DNA from: Ignavibacteria bacterium
GTDB lineage: Bacteria; Bacteroidota; Ignavibacteria; Ch128b
DNA: 64,000 nucleotides
Assembly: GCA_013177855.1 (NCBI GenBank)
Contig: JABLYA010000001.1
Location: 791,231-855,230 of the forward strand
Direction of reading: 5' to 3'
Position numbers and translations under genes: made by a program. The notes under the pieces were generated by a model. That model saw nothing but the letters and a program-made list of their open reading frames with translations. It was not told the DNA's origin and did not search any database. This document shows positions 10,005-19,160 of this stretch, in pieces. Numbering within the stretch: position 1 is the stretch's first letter; the number at the start of each line of letters is the position of its first letter.

Positions 10005-12027
10005 CGTTCTTACCTTTTCTCATTTCCATAAGCTTTTGAACATGCTCAGGAATTTCTTCGTCTTTTGTTCCATTATTATTTTTCTTAATTGGAGGCAGCT
10101 CCTCTCCACGAATTATCATATCAATCTCTTCATTATCAAGAATTTCTCTTTCGAGCAAGTTCTTAGCAAGCCGATGTAAAGTATCAATATTTTCACGCAG
10201 AATATTTTCCGCTCTTTGCATACAACTGTTAACAATATTCTGAACTTCTTCATCAATTAATTGAGCTGTTTTCTCACTAATTTCTTGATGACGAGTAATT
10301 TCTCTTCCGAGGAACAATTCTTCTTCTCTGCTGCCATAAGCGATTGGACCGAGTTTTTCGCTCATTCCCCATTCGCACACCATTTTTCTGGCTATTTGAG
10401 TAACTCGCTCAATATCATTACCTGCGCCTGTTGTTAATTCATTAAATATTAAAAGTTCAGCAGCACGTCCGCCAAGCGCATAAGTCATCATCGCAAGCAG
10501 ATATGATTTAGAATAAGTATGTTTTTCATCCATTGGCAAGTATGTTGTAACTCCAAGAGCTCGGCCTCGTGGAATAATAGTTACTTTATGAACCGGATCA
10601 GCTTCAGGAATCATTTTAGCAACTAAAACATGGCCACTTTCGTGATAGGCTGTCATTTCTTTTTCTTTCTCGGAAATAATCAAACTCTTTCTTTCCATTC
10701 CCATCATTACTTTATCTTTGGCTTCTTCAAAATCTTCCATATCAACATATTTTTTATTTTTTCTGGCGGCTAAAAGTGTAGCCTCATTGACAAGATTTGC
10801 TAAATCAGCACCTGAAAGTCCTGGAGTTCCTTTTGCAATTACAGCTAAATCAACATCTGGCGCCAAAGGAATTTTTCTTGTATGAACTTTTAGAATCCCT
10901 TCTCTTCCTTTAACATCAGGTCGATCAACAACAACCTGACGATCAAATCTTCCTGGTCTTAACAAAGCTGGATCAAGAATATCAGGTCTATTGGTTGCAG
11001 CAATAATTATAATTCCATTGTTTGGTTCAAATCCATCCATTTCAATTAATAATTGATTGAGTGTTTGCTCTCTTTCGTCATGACCACCGCCAAGTCCTGC
11101 ACCTCTCTGTCTTCCAACCGCATCAATTTCATCAATAAAAATTATACAAGGTGCGTATTTTTTACCTTGTTCAAATAAATCACGAACACGGCTTGCTCCA
11201 ACACCAACAAACATTTCAACAAATTCGGCACCTGAGATTGAAAGGAATGGCACACCAGCTTCGCCTGCAACTGCACGAGCTAAAAGTGTTTTTCCGGTTC
11301 CGGGAGGTCCAAGCAAGAGAACTCCGCGTGGAATCCTTGCACCGAGTCTTTGAAATTTCGATGGCTCTTTCAGGAATTCAATAATTTCTTGCAATTCTTG
11401 TTTTGCTTCATCACAACCGGCAACATCTTTGAAAGTAACTTTTGGAAGGTTTTCAGTAAAAATTCTTACACGACTTTTACCGAAGTTAAAAATTCCTTTT
11501 GTTCCACCTGCACCACCCTGCATTCTTCGCATAAAGAAAATCCACAAACCAAAGATAATGACCCAGGGAAGCAGAGTTAATAAAGCATTCCACCAGACTG
11601 AATCTTTTTCTTCGAAAGTAAATTTAATGCCTTTCTCATTCCAAACTTTAATATTCTCAGGTGAACCTGCTTCGGGTAAAAACACAACGAATTTTTTTGT
11701 TCTAATTGTCCTTCCTGTTCCGACGCTTAATGACTCTTCCGTTTTAAGTTTGCCGTGAAAATAATAGTTGTTGATCTCGGACTTTTTTATCACAGCACTT
11801 TCAATTTTGCCTTCATTTAAAAGTCTTTGATATTCGTTGTATGTAATTTCGACTTCAGCCATATCGCCAGAACGAAACATTTGCATTACAATAAGTGCTG
11901 CAATAATTACACCGCCCCATCCGAAAACCATTCTTAAAATTTTTGACCAGTCGAATTCTTCGTTGTTTTTATTTGGCTTTTTATCGTCAGGATTAAATTT
12001 TATGTTTTTTTGTCCTTTGTCTTCCAT
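9949..12027 (-). CDS. ftsH: ATP-dependent zinc metalloprotease FtsH
   Basis: A membrane-anchored AAA+ protease of 692 residues that degrades misassembled membrane proteins and short-lived regulators. Two membrane segments (about 36-52 and 148-166) flank a periplasmic domain. The AAA module has Walker A GPPGTGKT at 240-247, Walker [10 protein letters not shown], and the second region of homology [21 protein letters not shown]. The protease domain carries the zinc-binding HESGH near residue 459. The C-terminus is an acidic, low-complexity tail. The gene lies 12 bases after hpt in the conserved tilS-hpt-ftsH order. Confidence 0.98.
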   Translation of the reverse strand: MEDKGQKNIKFNPDDKKPNKNNEEFDWSKILRMVFGWGGVIIAALIVMQMFRSGDMAEVEITYNEYQRLLNEGKIESAVIKKSEINNYYFHGKLKTEESLSVGTGRTIRTKKFVVFLPEAGSPENIKVWNEKGIKFTFEEKDSVWWNALLTLLPWVIIFGLWIFFMRRMQGGAGGTKGIFNFGKSRVRIFTENLPKVTFKDVAGCDEAKQELQEIIEFLKEPSKFQRLGARIPRGVLLLGPPGTGKTLLARAVAGEAGVPFLSISGAEFVEMFVGVGASRVRDLFEQGKKYAPCIIFIDEIDAVGRQRGAGLGGGHDEREQTLNQLLIEMDGFEPNNGIIIIAATNRPDILDPALLRPGRFDRQVVVDRPDVKGREGILKVHTRKIPLAPDVDLAVIAKGTPGLSGADLANLVNEATLLAARKNKKYVDMEDFEEAKDKVMMGMERKSLIISEKEKEMTAYHESGHVLVAKMIPEADPVHKVTIIPRGRALGVTTYLPMDEKHTYSKSYLLAMMTYALGGRAAELLIFNELTTGAGNDIERVTQIARKMVCEWGMSEKLGPIAYGSREEELFLGREITRHQEISEKTAQLIDEEVQNIVNSCMQRAENILRENIDTLHRLAKNLLEREILDNEEIDMIIRGEELPPIKKNNNGTKDEEIPEHVQKLMEMRKGKNDGETDTAKTSDSGSPEGN

Positions 12028-12039
12028 AATTTCTCCAAT

Positions 12040-12597
12040 TCAATTTTTAAGTGCGTAAATCGATCTCAAATTTCTATATTTCTGAGTATGGTCTAGACCA
12101 TATCCGATTACAAATTTATTTGGAATTTTAAATCCAATATAGTCAAGTTTGATATCATATTTTGTTGCATCAGGTTTATGAAGTAATGTGACTACTTTAA
12201 TGCTCGCTGGATTTTGAGATTGAAGCAGTCCCTTCATATAAACGATCGATAATCCAGTATCGACAATATCCTCTACAATAATTATATCCCGATCTTTGAT
12301 ATCTGCATTTAGCTCTTTAATCAATTTTACATTTCCACTTGAAATTTTGGCGTCTCCATAACTTGAAAGTTTCAGAAAGTCTACTTCACAATTAATTGAA
12401 ATGTTTCTAATCAAATCAGCGAAGAAAATTACAGAACCATTTAGAACACCAATAAAAATTGGAATTTTACCTTCATAATCGCGACTAATTTCTTCACCGA
12501 GCTCGGCAACTCTTTTTTGAATTGCATTTTCATCAATTAGAATTTCAAAAGTTTCACCATTAACCTGAATTTCTTTTGCGTTAAATTTCGAAATCAT
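12040..12597 (-). CDS. hpt: Hypoxanthine (guanine) phosphoribosyltransferase
   Basis: A 185-residue type I phosphoribosyltransferase for purine salvage, transferring the ribose phosphate of PRPP to hypoxanthine or guanine. The PRPP-binding motif IIIVEDIVDTGLS lies near residues 97-109, preceded by the LNGSVIFFADLIR loop and the SYG segment near 79-82; the C-terminal KFVIGYGLDHTQKYRNL block is typical of Hpt. It overlaps the 3' end of tilS by 17 bases and precedes ftsH, as in many bacteria. Confidence 0.96.
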   Translation of the reverse strand: MISKFNAKEIQVNGETFEILIDENAIQKRVAELGEEISRDYEGKIPIFIGVLNGSVIFFADLIRNISINCEVDFLKLSSYGDAKISSGNVKLIKELNADIKDRDIIIVEDIVDTGLSIVYMKGLLQSQNPASIKVVTLLHKPDATKYDIKLDYIGFKIPNKFVIGYGLDHTQKYRNLRSIYALKN

Positions 12598-13981
12598 AAT
12601 TAATTCTCGCTTTAATTACTTTCTTTGTTTCACTTGTAACTTTGTATTTTTCAGAAAGTCTGACACCAACCAACCAGATAATTTCTGGTCCATCACAGAG
12701 GACAAGAATTTGTTTTTTGAAGATCGAAGGAACCTTTACATCAGTCAAAATATCGCTGACCTTCTTAGAATATTTCATTCCAAGAGGAATAAACTTATCA
12801 CCAGGTTTCCAATTCCTTAAAATTAATTTATGTTTAATTTTATCCGCATCGAAAAATTCTACCAATGGATTGTCAGATAACTTTGCTTCTTTAACAGAGG
12901 CACTGCTAATTTTAAATTCAAAATAACTGCCATAATATTTTTGAAGCTTTGAATCAAAAGTTACAGTCACATTTACTTCTTCGAACTCGGGTTCTACTAA
13001 AATTAAAATTGAATTGCTTTCTCTTAATGCAATTATCTTTTCATTTATCTGGATTGAGGTTCCTTTATCTTGCTTTATGAGATTTATAATTTCTTTAGTT
13101 TTTTCATAACCAATTTGAATGTTGAAAACTGAATCAATTTTCTTACGAATTAAATCCATCATCAGGTAATTTTTATAATCAATATTTGATTCAATTTTGA
13201 TGCGGAGGAATTTTTCAGACTTCTTTGTTAGGAATAATTTTTCAAACTTTGTTTCTTCAGTTTGTATGTACTTTTCGAGTAATCTTAAAAGGTCAGAAGT
13301 GTAAGATAAAGTTTCATACAAATTTGGATTTAGCTCGAGTAACAATGGAATGACTTTGTTTCTGATAAAATTTCGAGAATAATCTTCTTCAAAATTAGTT
13401 GTGTCGATTCTAAATGGAATATTTTCTTCTTTAAGGAAATCTAAAATCTCTTCTTTGGTCAATCCCATCAAAGGTCTAATAATATTATCTCTCTTCACCG
13501 GAATTCCTCTTAAACCCGAAACACCGCTTCCTCTTATAAAATTGAAAATCATTGTCTCAATGTTATCGTTTAATGTATGACCAGTTGCAATCTTATTTGC
13601 TTTAAATTTTTGTAAAGCTTCGTTGAAAAGTCGATACCTTTCTAATCGTGCAGTCTCTTCGATGCTTCTTTTAGTTTCCTGTGCAATCTTTTTAATATCA
13701 CTTGTTTCAATCAAACATTCAATTTTATTTTTCTTGCAGAATTCTTTTACAAACTCCTCATCCTCATCTGATTGCTTGCCCCTTAGTTTATGATTTAGAT
13801 GGGCAGCATAAATTTTAAGATTAAATAAGTTTCGGATGATTAAAAAAAATTGAATCAAAAATGTCGAATCGGGACCACCGCTAAATCCTACTACAATAGA
13901 ATCCCCATTTTTCAAAAGCTCCTGATCCCTAACAAACTTTAATGCCTTTTGCACAATAGCTGTAGAGATTAACTTTTTCAT
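12581..13981 (-). CDS. tilS: tRNA(Ile)-lysidine synthase
   Basis: TilS attaches lysine to C34 of the tRNA-Ile with CAU anticodon, switching both its charging and its decoding from Met to Ile. The N-terminal PP-loop ATPase domain has SGGPDS at residues 34-39 and the downstream segments TGHTLNDNIETMIFNFIRGSGVSGLRGIP. A TilS-specific substrate domain follows, and the C-terminal small domain near 365-460 has the LRNWKPGDKFIPLGM type motif. Length 466 is normal. It starts 2 bases after the serine hydrolase gene and overlaps hpt. Confidence 0.97.
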   Translation of the reverse strand: MKKLISTAIVQKALKFVRDQELLKNGDSIVVGFSGGPDSTFLIQFFLIIRNLFNLKIYAAHLNHKLRGKQSDEDEEFVKEFCKKNKIECLIETSDIKKIAQETKRSIEETARLERYRLFNEALQKFKANKIATGHTLNDNIETMIFNFIRGSGVSGLRGIPVKRDNIIRPLMGLTKEEILDFLKEENIPFRIDTTNFEEDYSRNFIRNKVIPLLLELNPNLYETLSYTSDLLRLLEKYIQTEETKFEKLFLTKKSEKFLRIKIESNIDYKNYLMMDLIRKKIDSVFNIQIGYEKTKEIINLIKQDKGTSIQINEKIIALRESNSILILVEPEFEEVNVTVTFDSKLQKYYGSYFEFKISSASVKEAKLSDNPLVEFFDADKIKHKLILRNWKPGDKFIPLGMKYSKKVSDILTDVKVPSIFKKQILVLCDGPEIIWLVGVRLSEKYKVTSETKKVIKARINYDFEI

Positions 13982-13983
13982 AG

Positions 13984-14886
13984 TTATTCTGTCATATAAT
14001 CATAAATGAGTTTGGAAATTCTGGCGATTGTTTCTATACCTTTTTCATTATTATCAAGATCTTTCGATAAAATAACCAGAACATACTTCCTGCCATCGGG
14101 CAAAAAGATAACCCCGCTGTCATGTTCAACTTTCGAAATGCTTCCAGTTTTGTGAGCTACTTTCACATTGTCTGGAAGATATCTGGGAATTTTTTCTTTG
14201 AATTTCTGATCAAGTAAAATCTTAATCATTTCTTCACAACTTCGATCGGTCAAAATTTTGTTTGTTGCAATTAATTCATACAACTTCATCAAATCTTTTG
14301 CAGTCACGGTATTGTTCAATCCAAGTTCGTAAGCCTTAATATCTTCAACACCTCTTAAGACTTTTATCCCGTGCAGATCATATTCTTCCATTGTCTTTGT
14401 CACATTAGCAGGACTTACCAGATCAATGAGCAAATTTGTTGCAAGATTACTGCTGACTGTAATCATATCGTAGACTAAATCGTAAATTCTTCGTTTCTTA
14501 CCAATCAATGAATAAATCTGATCGTCACCATCAGCTTTGACATCAAGTGAAAAAACAGAGCCATCAACGATACTCTTAAATTCGTTACGAACTAATAGCG
14601 AATCATCAAGTGAAACTTTACCAAGAATAGCTTGTTTGAAAACCTCAACCATCACTGCTGTCTTCATTGTACTGGCAGCATGAAAAACTTCATCACCATT
14701 TATTAATAGTTGATTTGCATCATTGTTAATTTCTTTAAAGGCAACAGCGAAAGTACCCTTTGAAGCTTGAATTTCGCTTTCAAGTTTTTCTTTTAATCTG
14801 GAGAGTTTAGAATTTTCTTTTAAGTTTTGTCCGTTCACCGCAATTCCAATGAAGAAGAAAAAAATTATTAAAATGAAATTTCTCAT
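13984..14886 (-). CDS. Secreted serine hydrolase of the class A beta-lactamase / penicillin-binding fold
   Basis: A 300-residue protein with an N-terminal signal peptide (cleavage likely after VNGQ, residue about 20). It has the three active-site blocks of the fold: S-T-M-K at 72-75, S-S-N at 145-147 (in place of SDN) and K-T-G near 248-250. A segment ELGLN occurs near residues 187-191, but similar GLNNTxTAxDL segments are common in non-lactamase members, so it cannot be taken as the class A Glu166 motif. It may be a lactamase or another periplasmic acyl-serine hydrolase. The gene sits between greA and tilS with gaps of 13 and 2 bases. Confidence 0.78.
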   Translation of the reverse strand: MRNFILIIFFFFIGIAVNGQNLKENSKLSRLKEKLESEIQASKGTFAVAFKEINNDANQLLINGDEVFHAASTMKTAVMVEVFKQAILGKVSLDDSLLVRNEFKSIVDGSVFSLDVKADGDDQIYSLIGKKRRIYDLVYDMITVSSNLATNLLIDLVSPANVTKTMEEYDLHGIKVLRGVEDIKAYELGLNNTVTAKDLMKLYELIATNKILTDRSCEEMIKILLDQKFKEKIPRYLPDNVKVAHKTGSISKVEHDSGVIFLPDGRKYVLVILSKDLDNNEKGIETIARISKLIYDYMTE

Positions 14887-14899
14887 GAATAAAAAAGCT

Positions 14900-15373
14900 C
14901 TATCTGGAAATTTCTAAAATCTCAAGTTCAATCATTCCTGCAGGAACATTAACTTTTACAATATCACCAACTTTTTTTCCTAAAAGCTGTCGACCAATTG
15001 GACTATTAATTGACATTTTACCGTTTTCAAAATCAGCTTCTTCGGGTGAAACAAGATGATATAATTGTATTTTGTTTGTCTTTAAGTTTTTGACTTTTAC
15101 TTTTGTTAAAACTCTAACTTCATCAGTAGAGATTGAGTTTGCATCAATAATTTTTGCTCGCGCAAGCATACTTTCAAGTTTGGCAATTTTAAGTTCAAGT
15201 AATCCTTGTTCTTCTTTTGCTGCATCATATTCCGCATTTTCGGAAAGATCGCCATGGGCACGAGCTTCTGCTATTTTTTGAGCAATTTCTTTTCGACCGT
15301 TAATTTTTAGATCATTTAATTCTTTTTCTAATTCTAATAATCTTTCGCGGGTCATATAAATATAGTCGTTCAT
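14900..15373 (-). CDS. greA: Transcription elongation factor GreA
   Basis: GreA enters the RNA polymerase secondary channel and stimulates transcript cleavage to rescue backtracked complexes. The N-terminal coiled coil has the LEKELNDLK and ARAHGDLSENAEYDAAKEEQG blocks, with the acidic tip residues (D and E in GDLSENAEYD); the C-terminal FKBP-like domain has SPIGRQLLGKKVGD. Length is 157 residues. The frame is open further upstream, but the ATG at 15373 has a GAGGT site 6 bases before it and gives the normal GreA N-terminus, so the longer form is rejected. A terminator-like hairpin lies about 50 bases upstream in its leader. First gene of a seven-gene operon. Confidence 0.97.
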   Translation of the reverse strand: MNDYIYMTRERLLELEKELNDLKINGRKEIAQKIAEARAHGDLSENAEYDAAKEEQGLLELKIAKLESMLARAKIIDANSISTDEVRVLTKVKVKNLKTNKIQLYHLVSPEEADFENGKMSINSPIGRQLLGKKVGDIVKVNVPAGMIELEILEISR

Positions 15374-15417
15374 AATTACCTCATTAATGTTTGTCGTTAA
15401 TTTTGATTGGTTATTAT

Positions 15418-15458
15418 ATAAAAAAATTAGCCACTTCCGTTTAGGGAAATGGCTAATT
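15418..15458 (-). terminator. Intrinsic terminator-like hairpin in the greA leader (candidate attenuator)
   Basis: On the minus strand a 14-pair stem with one mismatch is formed by 15458-15444 (GGGAAATGGCTAATT complement) and 15438-15425, with a short loop, and is followed by seven consecutive U residues (15424 leftwards). This is the form of an intrinsic terminator. It lies about 50 bases before the greA start codon, with no minus-strand gene between it and the divergent tRNA, so it can only act on the greA transcript itself or on read-through antisense to the tRNA. Confidence 0.65.
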
Positions 15459-15687
15459 CTTATTACAAACTTAGTGATTGATCGGTTCTCAAGCAAATGA
15501 TTTTGAAGCCCCCAGATGTACCTGAATTAAAAATGTAAATCTGAGTTACAATTATTGATATTAAAATAATGAATTAATTGAGCAAAAGGGATAAAAAAGT
15601 TTAATGATATACTTGAAATTGAAATGATGTGATTTACTCTCAACTTACAATCTGTTTTTCAAATTTTTTCGAGCAGTTAAATTTTCA

Positions 15688-15695
15688 TATTTTTG
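15688..15695 (+). promoter_or_regulatory. Candidate Bacteroidetes-type -7 element for tRNA-Leu / tig
   Basis: TATTTTTG fits the TAnnTTTG -7 consensus of Bacteroidetes primary sigma factors and would place the start of transcription a few bases before the mature tRNA 5' end at 15708. I see no TTTG -33 element at the expected distance, and chance matches are common in AT-rich DNA. Confidence 0.3.
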
Positions 15696-15707
15696 CATTG
15701 CTTTTGA

Positions 15708-15789
15708 GCGGAAGTGGCGGAATTGGCAGACGCGCTAGACTTAGGATCTAGTGAGGCAACTCGTGGGGGTTCGAGTCCCCCCTTCCGCA
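15708..15789 (+). tRNA. tRNA-Leu (anticodon UAG)
   Basis: The acceptor arm pairs GCGGAAG (15708-15714) with CTTCCGC (15782-15788), followed by discriminator A at 15789. The anticodon stem CTAGA / TCTAG (15735-15739, 15747-15751) encloses loop CTTAGGA with anticodon TAG at 15742-15744. A long type II variable arm (TGAGGCAACTCGT...) and a GGTTCGAGTCC T arm are present, as expected for tRNA-Leu. The CCA end is not encoded. It sits 43 bases before trigger factor. Confidence 0.97.
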
Positions 15790-15832
15790 CAACAATTTGA
15801 AATCAAACCCATAACTAATCAGAGGATTAACA

Positions 15833-17101
15833 TTGAGCAGTCAAATTCAAAATATTAACGATTCGGAACGCAAAATATCCATTGAAATGGCTAAAGAAGA
15901 AACTGAAAAATATTTCGAAGAAATTCTTAAAGAAGAATCAAAAAAAATAACAATACCCGGCTTCCGAAAAGGTAAAGCTCCGCTGTCGCTTGTTCGAAAA
16001 ATGTATGGTGAAGCTTTATTCTTCGATAATCTCGATAAAATCGCGCAAAATCGCTTCTGGGACGAAATCGATACGCTCGGATTAGAAATTATTGGTGTCC
16101 CTAAAATTACAAATCTCGACCTCACTGATGACAAAGGTTTGAAATTCGATATTGAATTCGAAGTCCTACCTGAAATCGATTTATCCAACCTTGATGAAAA
16201 ATTAGCTGATGCGTCAATTGAACAAAAAGAATTTGAAATTTCGGATAAATATTTAGAACAAGTCCTCAAGGAAATTCAATTTCAAAATAGAAAAGAAGAA
16301 GTTGTAGAAAGTGTTGACTCAAATGAGATAATAATTGAAGTCAGCAGAAAAGAGAAATCAGATGCACCTGAGGTATCACCTCAAAATTTTGCTATATATC
16401 TCAATTACGAGAAGATAAATCCGCAGTTCAGGGAATTATTCCTGAATAAAAAAGAAGGTGATAAAGTTGAAACAGATTTATCTCCATTTGTTGAAGATGA
16501 AAGCAAAGAGGATAAAACTCTACCAGTTTATGAATATGAAATTAAAAAAATATTAAAAGTTAACCTGCCTGAGTTGACAGATGAAACTGTTAAAGAAATT
16601 ACAAAAGGTGAATTTGAAACCCTTGAAGCATTCAAAAAATATTTAATTCAGGAAGAATTAAATTACTACCACTCTCAGGAAGAAAAGTCACTCAATAAAA
16701 AAATAGAAGATCTCTTAATTGAAAAATTTAAGGTTACTCCACCTCCATCAATGGTTGAAAAATCAGTCAAAGGTTATGTTCAAGAATTGAAAAAACAAGA
16801 TACATACAAAAATTTAAGTGATGAACAATTGATAGAATTGGTTAAACCCATTGCCGAAAAGAATGTAATCTGGTTTCTTCTCAAGAAAGCTGTAATGAAG
16901 CAATTTAATATTGATTTAACTGATGATGAGATTAATGAATATGCTAAGAAACTCTCAGAGAAATATCAATTACCCTTAGATCAGGTTGATAAATATTTAA
17001 GAACTCGCGGAGTAAACTTACTTGAAGAATTGTTAGAAGAAAAAATTTATAATTTCTTTAAACCCAAAATCAAAATCACAACTAATAAGGTTGTTTTATA
17101 A
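15833..17101 (+). CDS. tig: Trigger factor
   Basis: A ribosome-bound chaperone of 422 residues. The ribosome-binding signature PGFRKGKAP occurs near residues 43-51, after the N-terminal domain start; a divergent peptidyl-prolyl isomerase-like middle domain (about 150-245) lacks an obvious intact FKBP active site; the remainder is the helical C-terminal cradle. The start codon is TTG at 15833, with AGAGG at 15821-15825 spaced 7 bases before it. clpP follows 12 bases later, the common tig-clpP arrangement, although no clpX follows here. Confidence 0.93.
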   Translation: MSSQIQNINDSERKISIEMAKEETEKYFEEILKEESKKITIPGFRKGKAPLSLVRKMYGEALFFDNLDKIAQNRFWDEIDTLGLEIIGVPKITNLDLTDDKGLKFDIEFEVLPEIDLSNLDEKLADASIEQKEFEISDKYLEQVLKEIQFQNRKEEVVESVDSNEIIIEVSRKEKSDAPEVSPQNFAIYLNYEKINPQFRELFLNKKEGDKVETDLSPFVEDESKEDKTLPVYEYEIKKILKVNLPELTDETVKEITKGEFETLEAFKKYLIQEELNYYHSQEEKSLNKKIEDLLIEKFKVTPPPSMVEKSVKGYVQELKKQDTYKNLSDEQLIELVKPIAEKNVIWFLLKKAVMKQFNIDLTDDEINEYAKKLSEKYQLPLDQVDKYLRTRGVNLLEELLEEKIYNFFKPKIKITTNKVVL

Positions 17102-17113
17102 AAGGAGTTGAAA

Positions 17114-17728
17114 ATGAAAAATTTAGATTTTTATAATCAGCTTGTTCCATATGTAATTGAGCAAACTGGACGCGGTGAAAGAGGAATGGATATATTTTCT
17201 CGTTTATTACGAGAAAGAATTATTATGATCGGAACACCAATCGATGATCATATTGCAAGCTTAGTAATTGCTCAATTAATCTTTTTAGAATCAGAAGATC
17301 CTGATAAAGACATCAATCTTTACATTAATTCACCTGGTGGAAGTGTGAGTGCAGGACTTGCCATTTATGATACAATGCAATATGTAAGATGTGATGTCGC
17401 TACTATTTGTATTGGAATGGCTGCAAGTATGGGAGCAGTCTTACTTGCTGGCGGGACAAAAGGTAAAAGAACGGCACTCCCAAATTCAAGAATTATGATT
17501 CACCAACCCTGGGGTGGTTTTCAAGGTACTGCGACCGACATTTCAATTCAAGCAGAAGAAATTTTAAGAATAAAGAGAAGATTAAACGAGATACTCTCAT
17601 TTCATACCGGAAAAGATGTTGAACAGATTGAAAAAGATACAGATCGTGATCGTTATTTCAGCCCCGAAGAAGCCAAAGAATACGGATTGATTGATAATAT
17701 TTTAGTTAGAAAAGAAAAGAGAAAATAA
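17114..17728 (+). CDS. clpP: ATP-dependent Clp protease proteolytic subunit
   Basis: The 204-residue serine protease forms a tetradecameric barrel fed by Clp ATPases. The catalytic triad is visible as Ser105 (GMAASMGA), His130 (MIHQPWGG) and Asp179 (DTDRDRYFS). The ATG at 17114 is preferred to an in-frame TTG two codons earlier because AGGAG at 17103-17107 is correctly spaced for it. A partner ATPase, clpC, is in the window at 29162-31669. The stop codon is only 2 bases from the stop of the convergent sigma factor gene. Confidence 0.97.
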   Translation: MKNLDFYNQLVPYVIEQTGRGERGMDIFSRLLRERIIMIGTPIDDHIASLVIAQLIFLESEDPDKDINLYINSPGGSVSAGLAIYDTMQYVRCDVATICIGMAASMGAVLLAGGTKGKRTALPNSRIMIHQPWGGFQGTATDISIQAEEILRIKRRLNEILSFHTGKDVEQIEKDTDRDRYFSPEEAKEYGLIDNILVRKEKRK

Positions 17729-17730
17729 TC

Positions 17731-18336
17731 TTAAAGAAATCTTAACTTATCTTTGAGATATTTGTTCAAAAGCTCGCGTGCTCTGAATAAGTGAGCTTTA
17801 ACCGTCCCAATTGGTAAATTCAATATTTCAGAAATTTCTTCGTAAGAGAGCTCTTCCTTATGGCGGAGCTCTATTACTTTTTTATACTTTTCAGGGAGTG
17901 AATTTATTGCATCATTAATTATTTGTTGCCGTTGTTCCAGAATAATATTTGCATCAGCAGAATAACTTGAATCTGGAATTTCAAATTTTGGTCTGTCATC
18001 ATCCTCTTCGCTATCAATATCAATTGAGAAAGTTTCAAGTTTCTTTTTTCTTAAGTAATCAATTGTATTGTTGATTGCAATTCGATATATCCAGGTTGAA
18101 AAAGCATATTCCTGACTGTAATTTCTAAGAGAGTTAAAAGCCTTTATAAATACTTCCTGTATTAAGTCTTCAATTTCATTTTTATCGCTGACCATTTTGT
18201 ATATCAGATTTTGTAATGGTCCTTTATATTTTTTCATCAACCACGCAAAAGCATCCTGATCACCGCTTAGTGCTGCATTGATATGACGAATATCTTCGGC
18301 TTTGGAAATCTCATTTGCTTTTTCGCGTATCTTCAT
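17731..18336 (-). CDS. ECF sigma factor (RpoE-like)
   Basis: A 201-residue sigma-70 family factor of the extracytoplasmic type. Region 2 spans about residues 28-97 (LIQEVFIKAFNSL, FSTWIYRIAINNTIDYLRK), then an acidic linker, then region 4 near 140-195 (LPEKYKKVIELRHKEELSYEEISEILNLPIGTVKAHLFRARELL, a helix-turn-helix). No anti-sigma gene is adjacent. It is the last gene of the prmC-comEC operon, 11 bases after the membrane protein gene. Regulon unknown. Confidence 0.9.
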   Translation of the reverse strand: MKIREKANEISKAEDIRHINAALSGDQDAFAWLMKKYKGPLQNLIYKMVSDKNEIEDLIQEVFIKAFNSLRNYSQEYAFSTWIYRIAINNTIDYLRKKKLETFSIDIDSEEDDDRPKFEIPDSSYSADANIILEQRQQIINDAINSLPEKYKKVIELRHKEELSYEEISEILNLPIGTVKAHLFRARELLNKYLKDKLRFL

Positions 18337-18347
18337 TTTCTCTAAGA

Positions 18348-19160
18348 TTATTTTTCTTGAAATTTATTAACCTCTATCGTGAAGTAATATTTATAAAAAA
18401 TGATCATTACAAAATATTGAAATGGGTTTGTAATCAAAAATAGTATAAATGTTAATAACAACCAGATTTGAAATTCAAATAATCGATTAGCAATAAAGAA
18501 AAACACTTTTCCAGTAATCAAAATTTTCACGAACTCATATACGATAAAAAATGAAAATGTTGCAAAGACAGGAATTAAAACAGTTATAAATCTCGAAAGA
18601 GCAGAAAGAAGCAGTGCTCGTAAATTCAATTTCAAAGCTTTTGATAACTTTAAATTACTTTGAATTCCCTGAAACTTGTCTATGGCTGATGTAAAAATAT
18701 CGTAATAGAAATATTCATTCAGTATTATAAAAGTCAATAAAAACAAAATGAATGCGTTTCCCCCAAATATGGAAGCGATCATTAGAATAAAAAGAACAAA
18801 TCTTAATGTTGAAAGAAAGATTAATGAGATTTTAAATTTCCAATCACTTAATTCAAGACCATTAAAAATTAAAATTTTAATTGATTGATAATTGGCATTA
18901 GAAATATTGCCAACCACTAATAAGAATACAATTAAAATAAGAATTTTCCCTTCAATAGAAAGAAAATAGGTTAGATTAAATTCACCATAAAGACTGATAT
19001 ACAAAAAATAAACAAGTCCGATTGAGATAAATTGTGGGACTAATATTCTTTTCAAAATAAGTCTGAAGTTCTTTAAATAGGTTAAAAATGAATAAGCTAA
19101 AAAGTCAGTAAAACTTTTTAAGTAAAGATTAGTCATCAAAAAATTTGTTTCTCTTACCAT
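18348..19160 (-). CDS. Polytopic membrane protein of unknown function
   Basis: I do not recognise a family. The 270 residues contain about six hydrophobic segments (roughly 28-55, 60-83, 112-140, 142-158, 188-212, 228-258), and are otherwise basic, without catalytic-looking motifs. The ATG at 19160 overlaps the comEC stop; an alternative ATG at 19136 would start beyond it. The position between comEC and an ECF sigma factor suggests only shared transcription. The layout resembles DUF4013- or YciC-like membrane proteins, but this is a guess. Confidence 0.6.
   Translation of the reverse strand: MVRETNFLMTNLYLKSFTDFLAYSFLTYLKNFRLILKRILVPQFISIGLVYFLYISLYGEFNLTYFLSIEGKILILIVFLLVVGNISNANYQSIKILIFNGLELSDWKFKISLIFLSTLRFVLFILMIASIFGGNAFILFLLTFIILNEYFYYDIFTSAIDKFQGIQSNLKLSKALKLNLRALLLSALSRFITVLIPVFATFSFFIVYEFVKILITGKVFFFIANRLFEFQIWLLLTFILFLITNPFQYFVMIIFYKYYFTIEVNKFQEK

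Larger units (their letters stand above)
15374..15707. other. Intergenic region between divergent greA and tRNA-Leu
   Basis: This 334-base AT-rich gap separates the divergently read greA (minus) and tRNA-Leu / trigger factor (plus). It holds the greA ribosome binding site, a terminator-like hairpin read on the minus strand at 15418-15458, and a possible Bacteroidetes-type -7 element for the tRNA at 15688-15695. The stretch 15459-15680 holds nothing I can recognise. Confidence 0.7.

Noticed and set aside
14290-14330. ELGLN near residue 187 of the serine hydrolase as the class A lactamase Glu166 motif
   Set aside because: Non-lactamase members have the same GLNNTxTAxDL segment with varying residues at the Glu position, so it cannot prove lactamase activity.
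15374-15496. Longer greA form beginning at 15496
   Set aside because: The added 41 residues are read through the leader hairpin, and a well-spaced GAGGT site supports the ATG at 15373.
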